DNA from: a virus
DNA: 21,248 nt
Virus record (IMG/VR): IMGVR_UViG_3300020175_000070
Coordinates: 1-21,248 of that record
Reading direction: 5' to 3' (one strand)
Below the pieces are notes generated by a model. It saw only the letters and a program-made list of their open reading frames with translations. It was not told the origin of the DNA and searched no databases. The position numbers and the translations under genes are program-made. The stretch's first letter is position 1, and each line of letters begins with the position of its first letter. Shown here piece after piece: positions 7,246 through 13,731 of this stretch.

Positions 7246-7974
7246 ATGTTCGGTAAATTCGGAATCTCTGATAGCCTGCTTAACGCTGTCAAGAACGTAA
7301 CAAAAGAAGGTAAGGAGGTGTCTCAGCATCGTGCCTTCGGATACACAACAGAAAAGAAGATGGATCCAGTTGGCAAAGCTGATGCTGATATAGATAACGA
7401 TGGTGACGTAGATAAGTCAGACAGCTACTTGAAGAATCGTCGTAAAGCCATTAAAAAGTCTATGGGTAAAGAGTCTAAAGTAGTAATTAACCCAGAAGTT
7501 AAAGAAGAAGTCCAAGAGATTGAAGAAGTCTCTAAGAAGACTTTAGGTTCTTACATTAAGAAAGCAACCGGTGAAGTTCGTGGTAATTCAAGAGCAGGTA
7601 AAGACTTTGAACGAGACGCTAAGGCTGCTAGATCAGATAAAAATAAAAATATTAATAATCGAATATCCATGAATTTTTCTAAAAGAGCAGCAAAAAGAAT
7701 ATCTGGTATTGAAACAGCGGCAGACAAACTAGCCAAGGAAGAAACAAAAGTTGACTCTGGTCTAGAGAATCCACATAACTGTGCCACTCACGTGTACAGT
7801 GAGCAGTGGGGTGATGGTAGAACTGTAACTACCATGCACGCAGATCCGGATGAGTACGGACAAATAGATTGGTACGATGTAATATTTGAGCATGGTATCG
7901 AACAAAGAGTGCCTATCGAAGAATTGAAGGTTCTAAAATCAAGTATGCACGGTCATAAGAAAAGAGGTAAATAA
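7246..7974 (+). CDS. Head-type protein with dockerin/EF-hand calcium loop
   Basis: A 242-residue protein. Residues 48-59 form a perfect EF-hand/dockerin-type loop (DIDNDGDVDKSD, acidic at loop positions 1, 3, 5, 7, 9 and 12) followed by a basic helix (YLKNRRKAIKK). An IEE site (92-94) precedes a basic module (95-165). The C-terminal domain (172-236) runs NCATHVYSEQWGDGRTVT and ends near MHGHKK. I recall all three modules from marine T4-like phage structural proteins. Calcium binding is predicted from the loop. The structural role is inferred from context between internal-head proteins and small virion-type proteins. Confidence 0.7.
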   Translation: MFGKFGISDSLLNAVKNVTKEGKEVSQHRAFGYTTEKKMDPVGKADADIDNDGDVDKSDSYLKNRRKAIKKSMGKESKVVINPEVKEEVQEIEEVSKKTLGSYIKKATGEVRGNSRAGKDFERDAKAARSDKNKNINNRISMNFSKRAAKRISGIETAADKLAKEETKVDSGLENPHNCATHVYSEQWGDGRTVTTMHADPDEYGQIDWYDVIFEHGIEQRVPIEELKVLKSSMHGHKKRGK

Positions 7975-7976
7975 AA

Positions 7977-8453
7977 ATGTCTAGCTGGGGAAATAAAGAC
8001 GATATCGCATCACCTGGTACAGTAGACCTCAGTGGACTAACTGTTACAGGTAGCGGTACATTTTTTGCAAATAATTATTCTAGTGGTCAAGTAATTAACA
8101 TTGCTGGCGCTGGAGATGCTGCTATTAACGTAATTACCAATGAAACATCAATGACTATTGTCTCTAACACTGAAATTAGTGTTGGTTCTGTTTCAGGTGC
8201 AGGTTACACAGTAAGCGAAAAGCCTGTATACGTTGTTGATTCAGATACTAACATTGTTGCAGATGACGTGTTTGGTGTGTCTGTAGCTGAGCAGGGTGTA
8301 ACAACTGCTAACACTCACCATGCAGGTTGGGTACGCATTGGCGATCGTTACACGGACGCTAATGGCAATGTTCGTCAGAAGTCAGAAGTACTTGTAGCTA
8401 TGTCTACAATTGCTGGCGATGCAGATGATGACGTACAGCTGCCTGACGCATAA
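7977..8453 (+). CDS. Putative virion (head-decoration-like) protein
   Basis: A 158-residue beta-rich protein, high in Ser, Thr, Gly and Val with few basic residues, typical of extracellular phage structural proteins. The second half (VFGVSVAEQGVTTANTHHAG, then GWVRIGDRY and SEVLVAMSTIAGDADDD) resembles small structural proteins I recall from pelagiphages and cyanophages. It starts two bases after the previous stop behind GAGGTAA. No signal peptide or catalytic motif. The decoration role is a guess; a virion component is likely. Confidence 0.65.
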   Translation: MSSWGNKDDIASPGTVDLSGLTVTGSGTFFANNYSSGQVINIAGAGDAAINVITNETSMTIVSNTEISVGSVSGAGYTVSEKPVYVVDSDTNIVADDVFGVSVAEQGVTTANTHHAGWVRIGDRYTDANGNVRQKSEVLVAMSTIAGDADDDVQLPDA

Positions 8454-8468
8454 TAGGAAATAAGCATT

Positions 8469-8888
8469 ATGGCTGACAGAAAAATAACTGAGCTTAATGC
8501 TCTTACAGCTCCAAGCCAGAAGGATCTTCTCTATGTAGTAGATGATCCTTCTGGTACACCAGTGTCGAAGAAAATTAGCCTATATGATTTGTTTGGTTCT
8601 GTTCCTGCCAATACATCTGTTTCTGGTACGTTAACCGTTTCAGCAAATTCAACAATCAATGGTGCCAACTCTGTTGTATCAGCTAACCTAAATATTACAT
8701 CTACCAATGGTCCTAAAGTGGACGCAGGTTACGTAACACTGGCTAGCAAAACAACTGTGGGAAGCAACAACGCAACAACAGTTCTTGGCCAGGGTGGCCT
8801 ACAAGGTAGTATTTTCTGGGATGATAATTATTTGTATGTAGCTACAGCAAACAATTTGATTAAGAGGGTTGCGCTGTCAGTATTCTAA
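8469..8888 (+). CDS. Putative virion structural/fibre-like protein
   Basis: A 139-residue beta-rich protein. The N-terminus MADRKITELNALTAPSQKDL, then LYVVDDPSG, is the short attachment-type domain common at the start of marine phage tail and fibre proteins. A Ser/Asn/Val repeat region follows, then a C-terminal segment (GSIFWDDNYLYVATANNLIK) like the last strands of fibre-shaft domains. An AGGAAA Shine-Dalgarno lies about 10 bases upstream. Probably a small virion accessory protein. Confidence 0.65.
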   Translation: MADRKITELNALTAPSQKDLLYVVDDPSGTPVSKKISLYDLFGSVPANTSVSGTLTVSANSTINGANSVVSANLNITSTNGPKVDAGYVTLASKTTVGSNNATTVLGQGGLQGSIFWDDNYLYVATANNLIKRVALSVF

Positions 8889-8905
8889 TAACTGAGTTGT
8901 AATTG

Positions 8906-9292
8906 ATGTTTGAAAATTTGACTGAAAAAAACTTTTCATTGTATGCTGCAAAATTTTATGAAGATCCAAATTGTATAGACATATTGGACTTTCAACAAGA
9001 TCTTGATAGAATTAAATATCTGAAAAGATTGTTTAGACGATACGAAGAGAAGGGTGATTTAAAAGAGCGTTTGATTTTAAATCACCTGGTCGTCTTATAC
9101 AATGTTTTTGATTCCGAAGCATTAACTCGTATGTTAGCATTCAAACTGTACGAACACCTTCATCTACTGAAACCTTTTTTGTTACTTCTTGGCCAGTGGC
9201 CAAAAGTCATACGCGGTATAGATGGTATAAATATACTGAGCGAAGAAATAAAACCGCATCAGGATATTGTAACCAAACTAGGTACTATCTAA
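8906..9292 (+). CDS. Conserved marine T4-like phage protein (DUF7207-like)
   Basis: A 128-residue protein from the ATG at 8906; the frame stays open from a TTG one codon earlier. Sequence such as DLDRIKYLKRLFRRYEEKGD (33-52), then LKERLILNHLVVLYNVF, is characteristic of a small conserved family in T4-like marine phages, which I tentatively equate with DUF7207. It is helical with no membrane segment. Its stop overlaps the next start by one base (TAATG), and a late promoter lies inside its 3' end. Function unknown, though its consistent position near structural and lysis genes suggests late expression. Confidence 0.65.
   Translation: MFENLTEKNFSLYAAKFYEDPNCIDILDFQQDLDRIKYLKRLFRRYEEKGDLKERLILNHLVVLYNVFDSEALTRMLAFKLYEHLHLLKPFLLLLGQWPKVIRGIDGINILSEEIKPHQDIVTKLGTI
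9226..9233 (+). promoter_or_regulatory. T4-type late promoter inside a coding region
   Basis: An exact TATAAATA within the last 70 bases of the 8906-9292 gene, about 59 bases before the ATG at 9292. It is well placed to drive 9292-11281, including the lysozyme. Promoters buried in the 3' end of the upstream gene are usual in T4-like genomes. Confidence 0.6.
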
Positions 9293-9843
9293 TGGCCTCA
9301 CAAGCAGTAGACTTATATGTTCTTTATCAGATCATAAAGAGAATATCAACTCCTTTCAAGGATACTGATGCCTTTAAGTTTGGTCTTATTGATGAAAAAG
9401 GTAAGCGCCTCAAGAAAGCTAAGACAGATGAAGAAAAGAAAGCGATGACGTATCTTGATCGTTTTGTTTTCAATATAAAAAGAACGTTGAGCAAAGTCGG
9501 TCTTGATAGTAAACTAGCTACATATGCAGGAGCTTTGTTTTTAATCAAAGAATCAGAAACAAAACAAATACCATCAGAAGATAAAATTATTGAGGGTATA
9601 AACGAAGAGATGTCATATCTTGCTGAATGCACGGATTTGACATTTGATGAGTTGTTTGAGGACGCTCCTGCTATGGCTACAGGTCCAGCAGTTGCAGGTA
9701 CTGGTGATGATCCAGTTCACTGGCGACATAAAGGTAGACCAAGAACAAGAGGCAGAGCAATTGATGCTACAGCTTTTTTGAAGAGGATGTTAAAAAGACG
9801 TGACAATGAACAGAGAAGCAGTATACGAACAACTAAAAAATGA
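9292..9843 (+). CDS. Conserved T4-like phage protein of unknown function (183 aa)
   Basis: Start chosen at 9292 (MASQAVDLYVLYQIIKRIST) because it overlaps the previous stop as TAATG. The frame is open a further 32 codons upstream, but that part shadows the previous gene. The protein is helical and basic (LDRFVFNIKRTLSKVGLDSK, then LATYAGALFLIKE). An acidic segment follows, then a Gly/Arg-rich tail with RHKGRPRTRGRA and a terminal Lys/Arg cluster. It resembles a conserved marine T4-like protein of unproven, possibly structural, function. Its last 38 bases overlap the lysozyme gene in a different frame, an unusually long overlap for this genome. Confidence 0.65.
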   Translation: MASQAVDLYVLYQIIKRISTPFKDTDAFKFGLIDEKGKRLKKAKTDEEKKAMTYLDRFVFNIKRTLSKVGLDSKLATYAGALFLIKESETKQIPSEDKIIEGINEEMSYLAECTDLTFDELFEDAPAMATGPAVAGTGDDPVHWRHKGRPRTRGRAIDATAFLKRMLKRRDNEQRSSIRTTKK

Positions 9844-10267
9844 TGAAGGTGTAGAGTATGAAATCTATAACGACCATCTCGGCTACCCCACATTTGGAGT
9901 CGGCCACCTTATCAAAGAAAGTGATCCCGAACATGGACAACCAGTTGGAACAGAAGTCAGCGAAGAAAGAGTCCGTGAATGTTTCGAAGAAGATCTCGAA
10001 ACGGCCATATCCGAATGTAACACTTTATACGGAGAACGGAACTTTGGAAAGCTCCCGGCCGAAGTACAGGAGATCTTGGTTAACATGATGTTTAATATGG
10101 GGCGTCCTCGCCTGTCTGGTTTCAAAAAGTTTAATGCTGCTATTGAACAAAGCAATTGGTTGGAAGCAGCAAAAGAAGGAAGAGACAGCCGTTGGTACAA
10201 TCAGGTAACCAACAGAGCTGAAAGATTGATGGTTAGATTAGAGTATTTAGCGAGTGTAGGACGATGA
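9806..10267 (+). CDS. T4-type lysozyme (endolysin, GH24)
   Basis: A 153-residue glycoside hydrolase family 24 muramidase that cleaves the MurNAc-GlcNAc bond of peptidoglycan. The catalytic triad corresponding to T4 lysozyme Glu11/Asp20/Thr26 is visible as E14 (NDEGVEY), D23 (IYNDHLG) and T29 (YPTFGVGH). Near the C-terminus SRWYNQVTNRAERL matches the T4 SRWYNQ-NRAKR segment, and length agrees with T4 lysozyme (164). No signal peptide, so release needs a holin. The ATG at 9806 is preferred over the GTG two codons upstream because it aligns with the family N-terminus. Its stop overlaps the next start (ATGA). Confidence 0.93.
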   Translation: MNREAVYEQLKNDEGVEYEIYNDHLGYPTFGVGHLIKESDPEHGQPVGTEVSEERVRECFEEDLETAISECNTLYGERNFGKLPAEVQEILVNMMFNMGRPRLSGFKKFNAAIEQSNWLEAAKEGRDSRWYNQVTNRAERLMVRLEYLASVGR

Positions 10268-10473
10268 AGATCAGAGATCAATTGCTTGACGCAAGCAGAG
10301 CACATTTTGAAGGCCACATACAGAAACACCGAGCTAATATTGAGGTTTATTTAAAAAACCCAGTCGGTATAGGAGAGCATCCAGACATTATGGAAGCTAT
10401 TGAGAGCGAGCTCGCACAGATGGCCGAATACGATGATAAACTAGAAATGTTAGACAAATACTTCGGAGACTAA
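10264..10473 (+). CDS. Small conserved phage protein (69 aa)
   Basis: A 69-residue helical acidic protein starting MKIRDQLLDASRAHFEGHIQ and containing NPVGIGEHPDIMEAIESELA. I recall this short protein as conserved in marine T4-like phages, without a known function. It starts in an ATGA overlap with the lysozyme stop, so the two are probably coupled in translation. No membrane segment is seen. Confidence 0.7.
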   Translation: MKIRDQLLDASRAHFEGHIQKHRANIEVYLKNPVGIGEHPDIMEAIESELAQMAEYDDKLEMLDKYFGD

Positions 10474-10475
10474 CA

Positions 10476-10946
10476 ATGGCAAAATTCAACAGATTGCTTG
10501 ACGCAGACTTCCAGCCACCCCGAACTTGGATTCTAGACCTGTCGCTGTCTTATGATTGCGATGTCTTAAATGAAAAGGAAGCAGCCTCATTAAAAGATGT
10601 GAGTGCAAAGATTAACAAGAACAATAAGATTACTGTGCCCAAAGGATTCAAAACAGATCTTGCATCGGTGCCTCGAGGTATATGGTGGTTCATTGCTCCG
10701 TTTGATGTGGCACGTGCTGGAGTTGTCCATGATTATCTGTATTGGTGCATCCGGCAGTATCGTGACGCCCAGGGTGAGAATCAAGATATATGTGTAGTTG
10801 CAGATGCCAAAGCAGCAGCAGACAAAGTATTTAAAGAAGCTATGGATGTTTCTGCAGATCATGTAGCTGGTTGGAAAAAGTGGTGTGCATGGAAAGCTGT
10901 ATGTTGGTTTGGCTATAGCTCTATTGTTCCTAGGGAAGAACTGTAA
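10476..10946 (+). CDS. DUF1353 family protein
   Basis: A 156-residue protein with the DUF1353 hallmark VPKGFKTDLASVPR (54-67), followed by AGVVHDYLYW (81-90). The conserved His85-Asp86 and Asp61 suggest a metal- or substrate-binding site, but the family has no proven activity that I know of. DUF1353 proteins are frequent in phages near endolysin and tail genes, in keeping with its place two bases after a short gene coupled to the lysozyme. The C-terminus is Trp/Cys-rich (GWKKWCAWKAVCWFG). Its stop overlaps the next start (TAATG). Confidence 0.85.
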   Translation: MAKFNRLLDADFQPPRTWILDLSLSYDCDVLNEKEAASLKDVSAKINKNNKITVPKGFKTDLASVPRGIWWFIAPFDVARAGVVHDYLYWCIRQYRDAQGENQDICVVADAKAAADKVFKEAMDVSADHVAGWKKWCAWKAVCWFGYSSIVPREEL

Positions 10947-11281
10947 TGTTTTGGATACTTGTCAGAGCTGCGTTGACAGGTATTTTTGGATCTGCGTTTG
11001 GTAAATGGTTTCTTTCTACACGTATGGGAAGGTGGTTTCAAACCAAACTGGATCGGTTCATGGAGTATCTGGCAAACAAATATGACATACGTCTTGCTAA
11101 AAAAGAAGCTAAGTGGCGAACAGAGTTTCCTCACTTAGCTGACAAGATAGATAATCTTGAAGGTAAAGCTGACAGTTTGGCCGAACAACTTGGTGCTTAT
11201 CGGGATGAAGTAAAATTGACGCGAGAGCAAACAAATGCCATTAGAGATTTGGCAATGGATATCATAAAGAAAAATACCTAA
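10946..11281 (+). CDS. Small membrane-associated phage protein with coiled coil (111 aa)
   Basis: The N-terminus MFWILVRAALTGIFGSAFGK is hydrophobic and could be one transmembrane or membrane-inserted helix. A Trp/Arg-rich amphipathic segment follows (WFLSTRMGRWFQTKLDRFME), then a helical, coiled-coil-like region (about 55-105). I recall similar proteins in marine T4-like phages, unannotated. Position after lysozyme and DUF1353 makes a lysis accessory role plausible, but nothing in the sequence proves it. Its start overlaps the previous stop (TAATG), and its stop is followed by the 141-base control region of the redox cassette. Confidence 0.7.
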   Translation: MFWILVRAALTGIFGSAFGKWFLSTRMGRWFQTKLDRFMEYLANKYDIRLAKKEAKWRTEFPHLADKIDNLEGKADSLAEQLGAYRDEVKLTREQTNAIRDLAMDIIKKNT

Positions 11282-11348
11282 AATATTAACAAACATTAAT
11301 AAAAAATTAATAAAACCTTAATCGTTGTTAGATTCATGTTGATTATTC
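11282..11348 (+). other. AT-rich intergenic leader upstream of the cassette
   Basis: The first 67 bases of the 141-base gap are extremely AT-rich, with three TTAAT-type repeats. I see no open frame, tRNA or convincing intrinsic terminator (no GC stem with a U-tract), so read-through from 9226-driven transcription into the cassette is possible. That read-through is what would make the downstream inverted repeat matter. Confidence 0.5.
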
Positions 11349-11417
11349 TTCTCCGTGGTTGTATTCTATAAATAGAAGACAAAGCTGTTCTATTTCTTTG
11401 TTCACAACCACGGAGAA
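11349..11417 (+). promoter_or_regulatory. Inverted repeat enclosing a late promoter; Shine-Dalgarno sequestration switch
   Basis: Arm 1 (11349-11362, TTCTCCGTGGTTGT) and arm 2 (11404-11417, ACAACCACGGAGAA) are perfect 14-base reverse complements separated by 41 bases. Arm 2 contains the GGAGAA Shine-Dalgarno (11412-11417) for the ATG at 11423. The TATAAATA late promoter (11367-11374) lies in the loop. RNA reading in from upstream would carry both arms and bury the ribosome site. RNA started at the late promoter (about 11380) would lack arm 1 and leave it free. This matches the known layout at T4 gene e. Sequence seen directly; regulation inferred. Confidence 0.8.
11367..11374 (+). promoter_or_regulatory. 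T4-type late promoter (TATAAATA) of the redox cassette
   Basis: An exact late core, 48 bases before the ATG at 11423 and inside the loop of the inverted repeat. T4 spacing puts the transcript start near 11380. It is the only exact late-promoter core I found between 9233 and 16277, so it should drive all five redox genes and probably the downstream spanin pair. Confidence 0.8.
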
Positions 11418-11422
11418 ACATC

Positions 11423-12739
11423 ATGAAGAAATTTCTACTTCTAATGTTGTTGCCTGTTCTGGCAACAGCTCAAACATACACAGACGATGTTGCTGAGATT
11501 ATCAACAACAATTGTGTAACGTGTCACCGTCCTGGTGGCGTTGGCCCAATGAGTTTTGAGACATACGATCAAGTTAGACCATGGGCACCTCTTATTCAAA
11601 TGCGAGTAGCAAATAGAGAAATGCCTCCTTATGCTTACGACCAGCATATAGGTATCCAAGATCTTGAAGGTGACTGGAGATTGTCTGATGAACAAATTGC
11701 TACAATCGTTGATTGGGTAAATGCAGGTTCACCTTATGGTAATCTTGATATTGTACCTCAACTTCCTGAGATGCCTGATCCAGATGATTGGCGTTTCGCT
11801 GCAATGTTCGGACAACCAGACCTTATTGTTGCTTCACAGGCATATGATATTCCTGCCAAAGGTAATGACCTGTGGAGTAAAGAGTTTGTAGATCCTGGAC
11901 TTACTGAAAGCAGATGTATCAAAGCTGTTCAAGTAAAGCCAAGAGGTGATGCAGCAGCAGTAGTACATCACGCTAACTCTGACGTATATGTTTTTGACGA
12001 AGAAGGTGAACTTGTACCTTACGGCCAATTGACTGAATACGCTATGGGCAAGTGGGGTGAGTTAATGCCAGAGGGTGTTTGCCGAACCATGCCTGCTAAT
12101 TCACAAGTACGCTGGGATATTCATATGTTTCCAGGTGGTGTGGGTGCAACTGCTGAAGGTGGTATGATTAAAGACAATGTTGTAGAGATTGGTCTTTGGT
12201 TCCATGATGAAGATTATGCAGAAATAAACGATGTGTATAATCAAGACCTTCGTTTGTATGCTTTGAGAGAAGGTTATGAGAACGGGCATCTTATTATTCC
12301 TCCTCATGGCTATGCAATGACTCAAGGCTTTCATAGCTTTGACCATCCTGTCCGTATTGATAGTTTTCAACCACACGGTCATTTGCGTATGAACGCAGCT
12401 AGTTTAGAGATTTATTATCCTGAGACAGGACGTACAGAATCTATAAGTCAGATTTCAAATTGGTCAGCAACATGGCATCACAGTCATATATACGCAGAAG
12501 ATGTAGCACCTCTTGTTCCAACAGGTGCTGTATTAGTAATCAAGCAGTGGTATGACAATACTGTCGATAATCTTAACAATCCTGATCCTGATATGTGGGT
12601 AGTGGATGGCAGTAGAACGGGTGATGAGATGTCACACGCTTGGATTGCTGTAACACATTTGGATGATGAAGGATATGAAAAGATTTTAGCAAACAGAACT
12701 GAAAGTGAACAAAGGAGAATTGCATCAAGTGATGATTAG
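11423..12739 (+). CDS. Exported cytochrome c / PHM-like copper monooxygenase fusion
   Basis: A 438-residue periplasmic protein. Signal peptide MKKFLLLMLLPVLATA, with cleavage likely before Gln17. Residues 20-110 form a monohaem cytochrome c domain: CVTCH at 31-35, GGVGPMSF, and REMPPY with likely axial Met67. Residues 125-415 resemble type 2 copper monooxygenases (peptidylglycine alpha-hydroxylating / dopamine beta-monooxygenase fold): His182-His183 (VVHHAN), His234 (DIHMF), HxH at His318/His320 (QPHGHLRM), and Met403 in GDEMSHAW, comparable to the DEM copper-M methionine of PHM. The order HH...H...HxH...M fits both copper sites. Haem would be attached by the host Ccm system. Substrate unknown. 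First gene of the cassette, behind the late promoter switch. Confidence 0.88.
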   Translation: MKKFLLLMLLPVLATAQTYTDDVAEIINNNCVTCHRPGGVGPMSFETYDQVRPWAPLIQMRVANREMPPYAYDQHIGIQDLEGDWRLSDEQIATIVDWVNAGSPYGNLDIVPQLPEMPDPDDWRFAAMFGQPDLIVASQAYDIPAKGNDLWSKEFVDPGLTESRCIKAVQVKPRGDAAAVVHHANSDVYVFDEEGELVPYGQLTEYAMGKWGELMPEGVCRTMPANSQVRWDIHMFPGGVGATAEGGMIKDNVVEIGLWFHDEDYAEINDVYNQDLRLYALREGYENGHLIIPPHGYAMTQGFHSFDHPVRIDSFQPHGHLRMNAASLEIYYPETGRTESISQISNWSATWHHSHIYAEDVAPLVPTGAVLVIKQWYDNTVDNLNNPDPDMWVVDGSRTGDEMSHAWIAVTHLDDEGYEKILANRTESEQRRIASSDD

Positions 12740-13043
12740 AATTATTTTATTGATGGGACTTTTGTCTCAAGTTGTAGTAGCACAAGAGACTGATTTTAGT
12801 AGTATTGAAACAAATTGGAGAGTATGTGCTTCATGTCATGGTAACAAAGGTGAGGGGAAGCCAGGCTTCCCCTCACTAAACAAACTAACAAGCGAATACG
12901 TTATAGAAGCACTTACCGATTATAGGGATAGTGTTTATAGAGGCGACCAAAGTGCTATTATGTTTGGTATGGCAGCAGCCTTAACAGACGAACAAATTGA
13001 TTTGTTAGGCAAATACGCCGAAGAGGTTTTGAATGATGAATAA
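12732..13043 (+). CDS. Small exported monohaem cytochrome c
   Basis: A 103-residue periplasmic class I cytochrome c. Signal peptide MIRIILLMGLLSQVVVA, cut before Gln18. Haem motif CASCH at 32-36, followed by the family-typical GNKGEGKPGFPSL. Candidate axial Met77 or Met80 lies in AIMFGMAAALTDEQI, close to the C-terminal pattern of cytochromes c4/c5/c553. Expected role: one-electron carrier. ATG 12732 is chosen because it begins a clean signal peptide and overlaps the upstream stop by 8 bases (ATGATTAG). GTG 12729 and a GTG at 12705 are alternatives. An AGGAG lies 14 bases upstream. The coding sequence contains a 13-bp perfect palindrome. Confidence 0.9.
   Translation: MIRIILLMGLLSQVVVAQETDFSSIETNWRVCASCHGNKGEGKPGFPSLNKLTSEYVIEALTDYRDSVYRGDQSAIMFGMAAALTDEQIDLLGKYAEEVLNDE
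12850..12876 (+). repeat. Perfect GC-rich palindrome inside the cytochrome gene
   Basis: GTGAGGGGAAGCC (12850-12862) and GGCTTCCCCTCAC (12864-12876) are exact reverse complements around a single A. In RNA this gives a 12-bp stem with a 3-base loop plus an outer G-U pair. It spans codons 40-49, just after the haem motif. The codons used (GGG, AAG, GGC, TTC, CCC) are unusually GC-rich for this AT-rich gene. No T-run follows, so it is not a standard intrinsic terminator. Confidence 0.85.
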
Positions 13044-13731
13044 ACTATGGATACTAACAATCTTGTTTTGTACACAAGTTGTTGCACAAGACTTTGGTCT
13101 TATTGATACTGATGGAGTTTATCATAAGGCAAGTTATTATAGTAATTACGACCAAATAGCTGTTATGACTGCATCTTCTCAAAGTGATGCTGAAGCAAAG
13201 CAGAGATTTTTCTCAACTGTAAATGCTAAACCTGACTTCAAGTTTTTCCTTTTGAATCCTACAGGAGAAGGAAGGGATGTTGAGCAAAATGCTACCGATA
13301 GTAGAGTTGCTATGTTGATGGATGATGCAAAAATTGTTTCCAAAGCATTCGGTATGACACAACTTAATGAAGTTGTTTATATTGATACTGGTACGATGGA
13401 AGTTGGTTATAGAACAGTGCTTGCAGACGGTGAGCCCATAGAAACAGATTGGGGTGAGCCTTCCTATACTAATGATATAGCACCAATACTTATTGACAAT
13501 TGTGTTACCTGTCATAGGTATGGTGGTATAGGACCTTGGGCAATGACTGGTCACGCCATTGTTCAAGCATTTGGTCCTGCAATAAACGAAGCGTTGTTGA
13601 CATTACGTATGCCTCCTGGACAATTGGATCCAACTATAGGAGAGTTTACGAATGATATGAACTTAACTGTAGACGAACAACAAAAACTTATACAATGGAT
13701 AGCGAATGGAGCGCCTGCAGATTATGAATAA
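13036..13731 (+). CDS. Exported redoxin-like / cytochrome c fusion (redoxin cysteines absent)
   Basis: A 231-residue periplasmic protein. Signal peptide MNKLWILTILFCTQVVA, cut before Gln18. Residues 20-132 resemble a redoxin/thioredoxin-like domain (VAMLMDDAKIVSKAFGMTQL, then VVYIDTG, then YRTVLADG). The position where the peroxidatic CP would be reads TASSQS, and the mature domain has no Cys, so thiol chemistry is excluded. Residues 140-231 are a cytochrome c domain related to that of 11423-12739: CVTCHRYGGIGP (156-167) and LRMPPG with likely axial Met192. Bacterial proteins with redoxin, cytochrome c and PHM-like domains in one chain are known to me; this gene looks like the first two parts. 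Starts in an 8-base overlap (ATGAATAA). Confidence 0.82.
   Translation: MNKLWILTILFCTQVVAQDFGLIDTDGVYHKASYYSNYDQIAVMTASSQSDAEAKQRFFSTVNAKPDFKFFLLNPTGEGRDVEQNATDSRVAMLMDDAKIVSKAFGMTQLNEVVYIDTGTMEVGYRTVLADGEPIETDWGEPSYTNDIAPILIDNCVTCHRYGGIGPWAMTGHAIVQAFGPAINEALLTLRMPPGQLDPTIGEFTNDMNLTVDEQQKLIQWIANGAPADYE

Noticed and set aside
9196-9291. Extended N-terminus of the 9292 gene
   Set aside because: The 32 extra codons overlap the previous gene's end and contain no conserved features; the ATG at 9292 overlaps the previous stop as TAATG.
12850-12876. Intrinsic terminator at the palindrome
   Set aside because: No T-run follows the stem and the cytochrome reading frame continues 167 bases past it to its stop at 13043.
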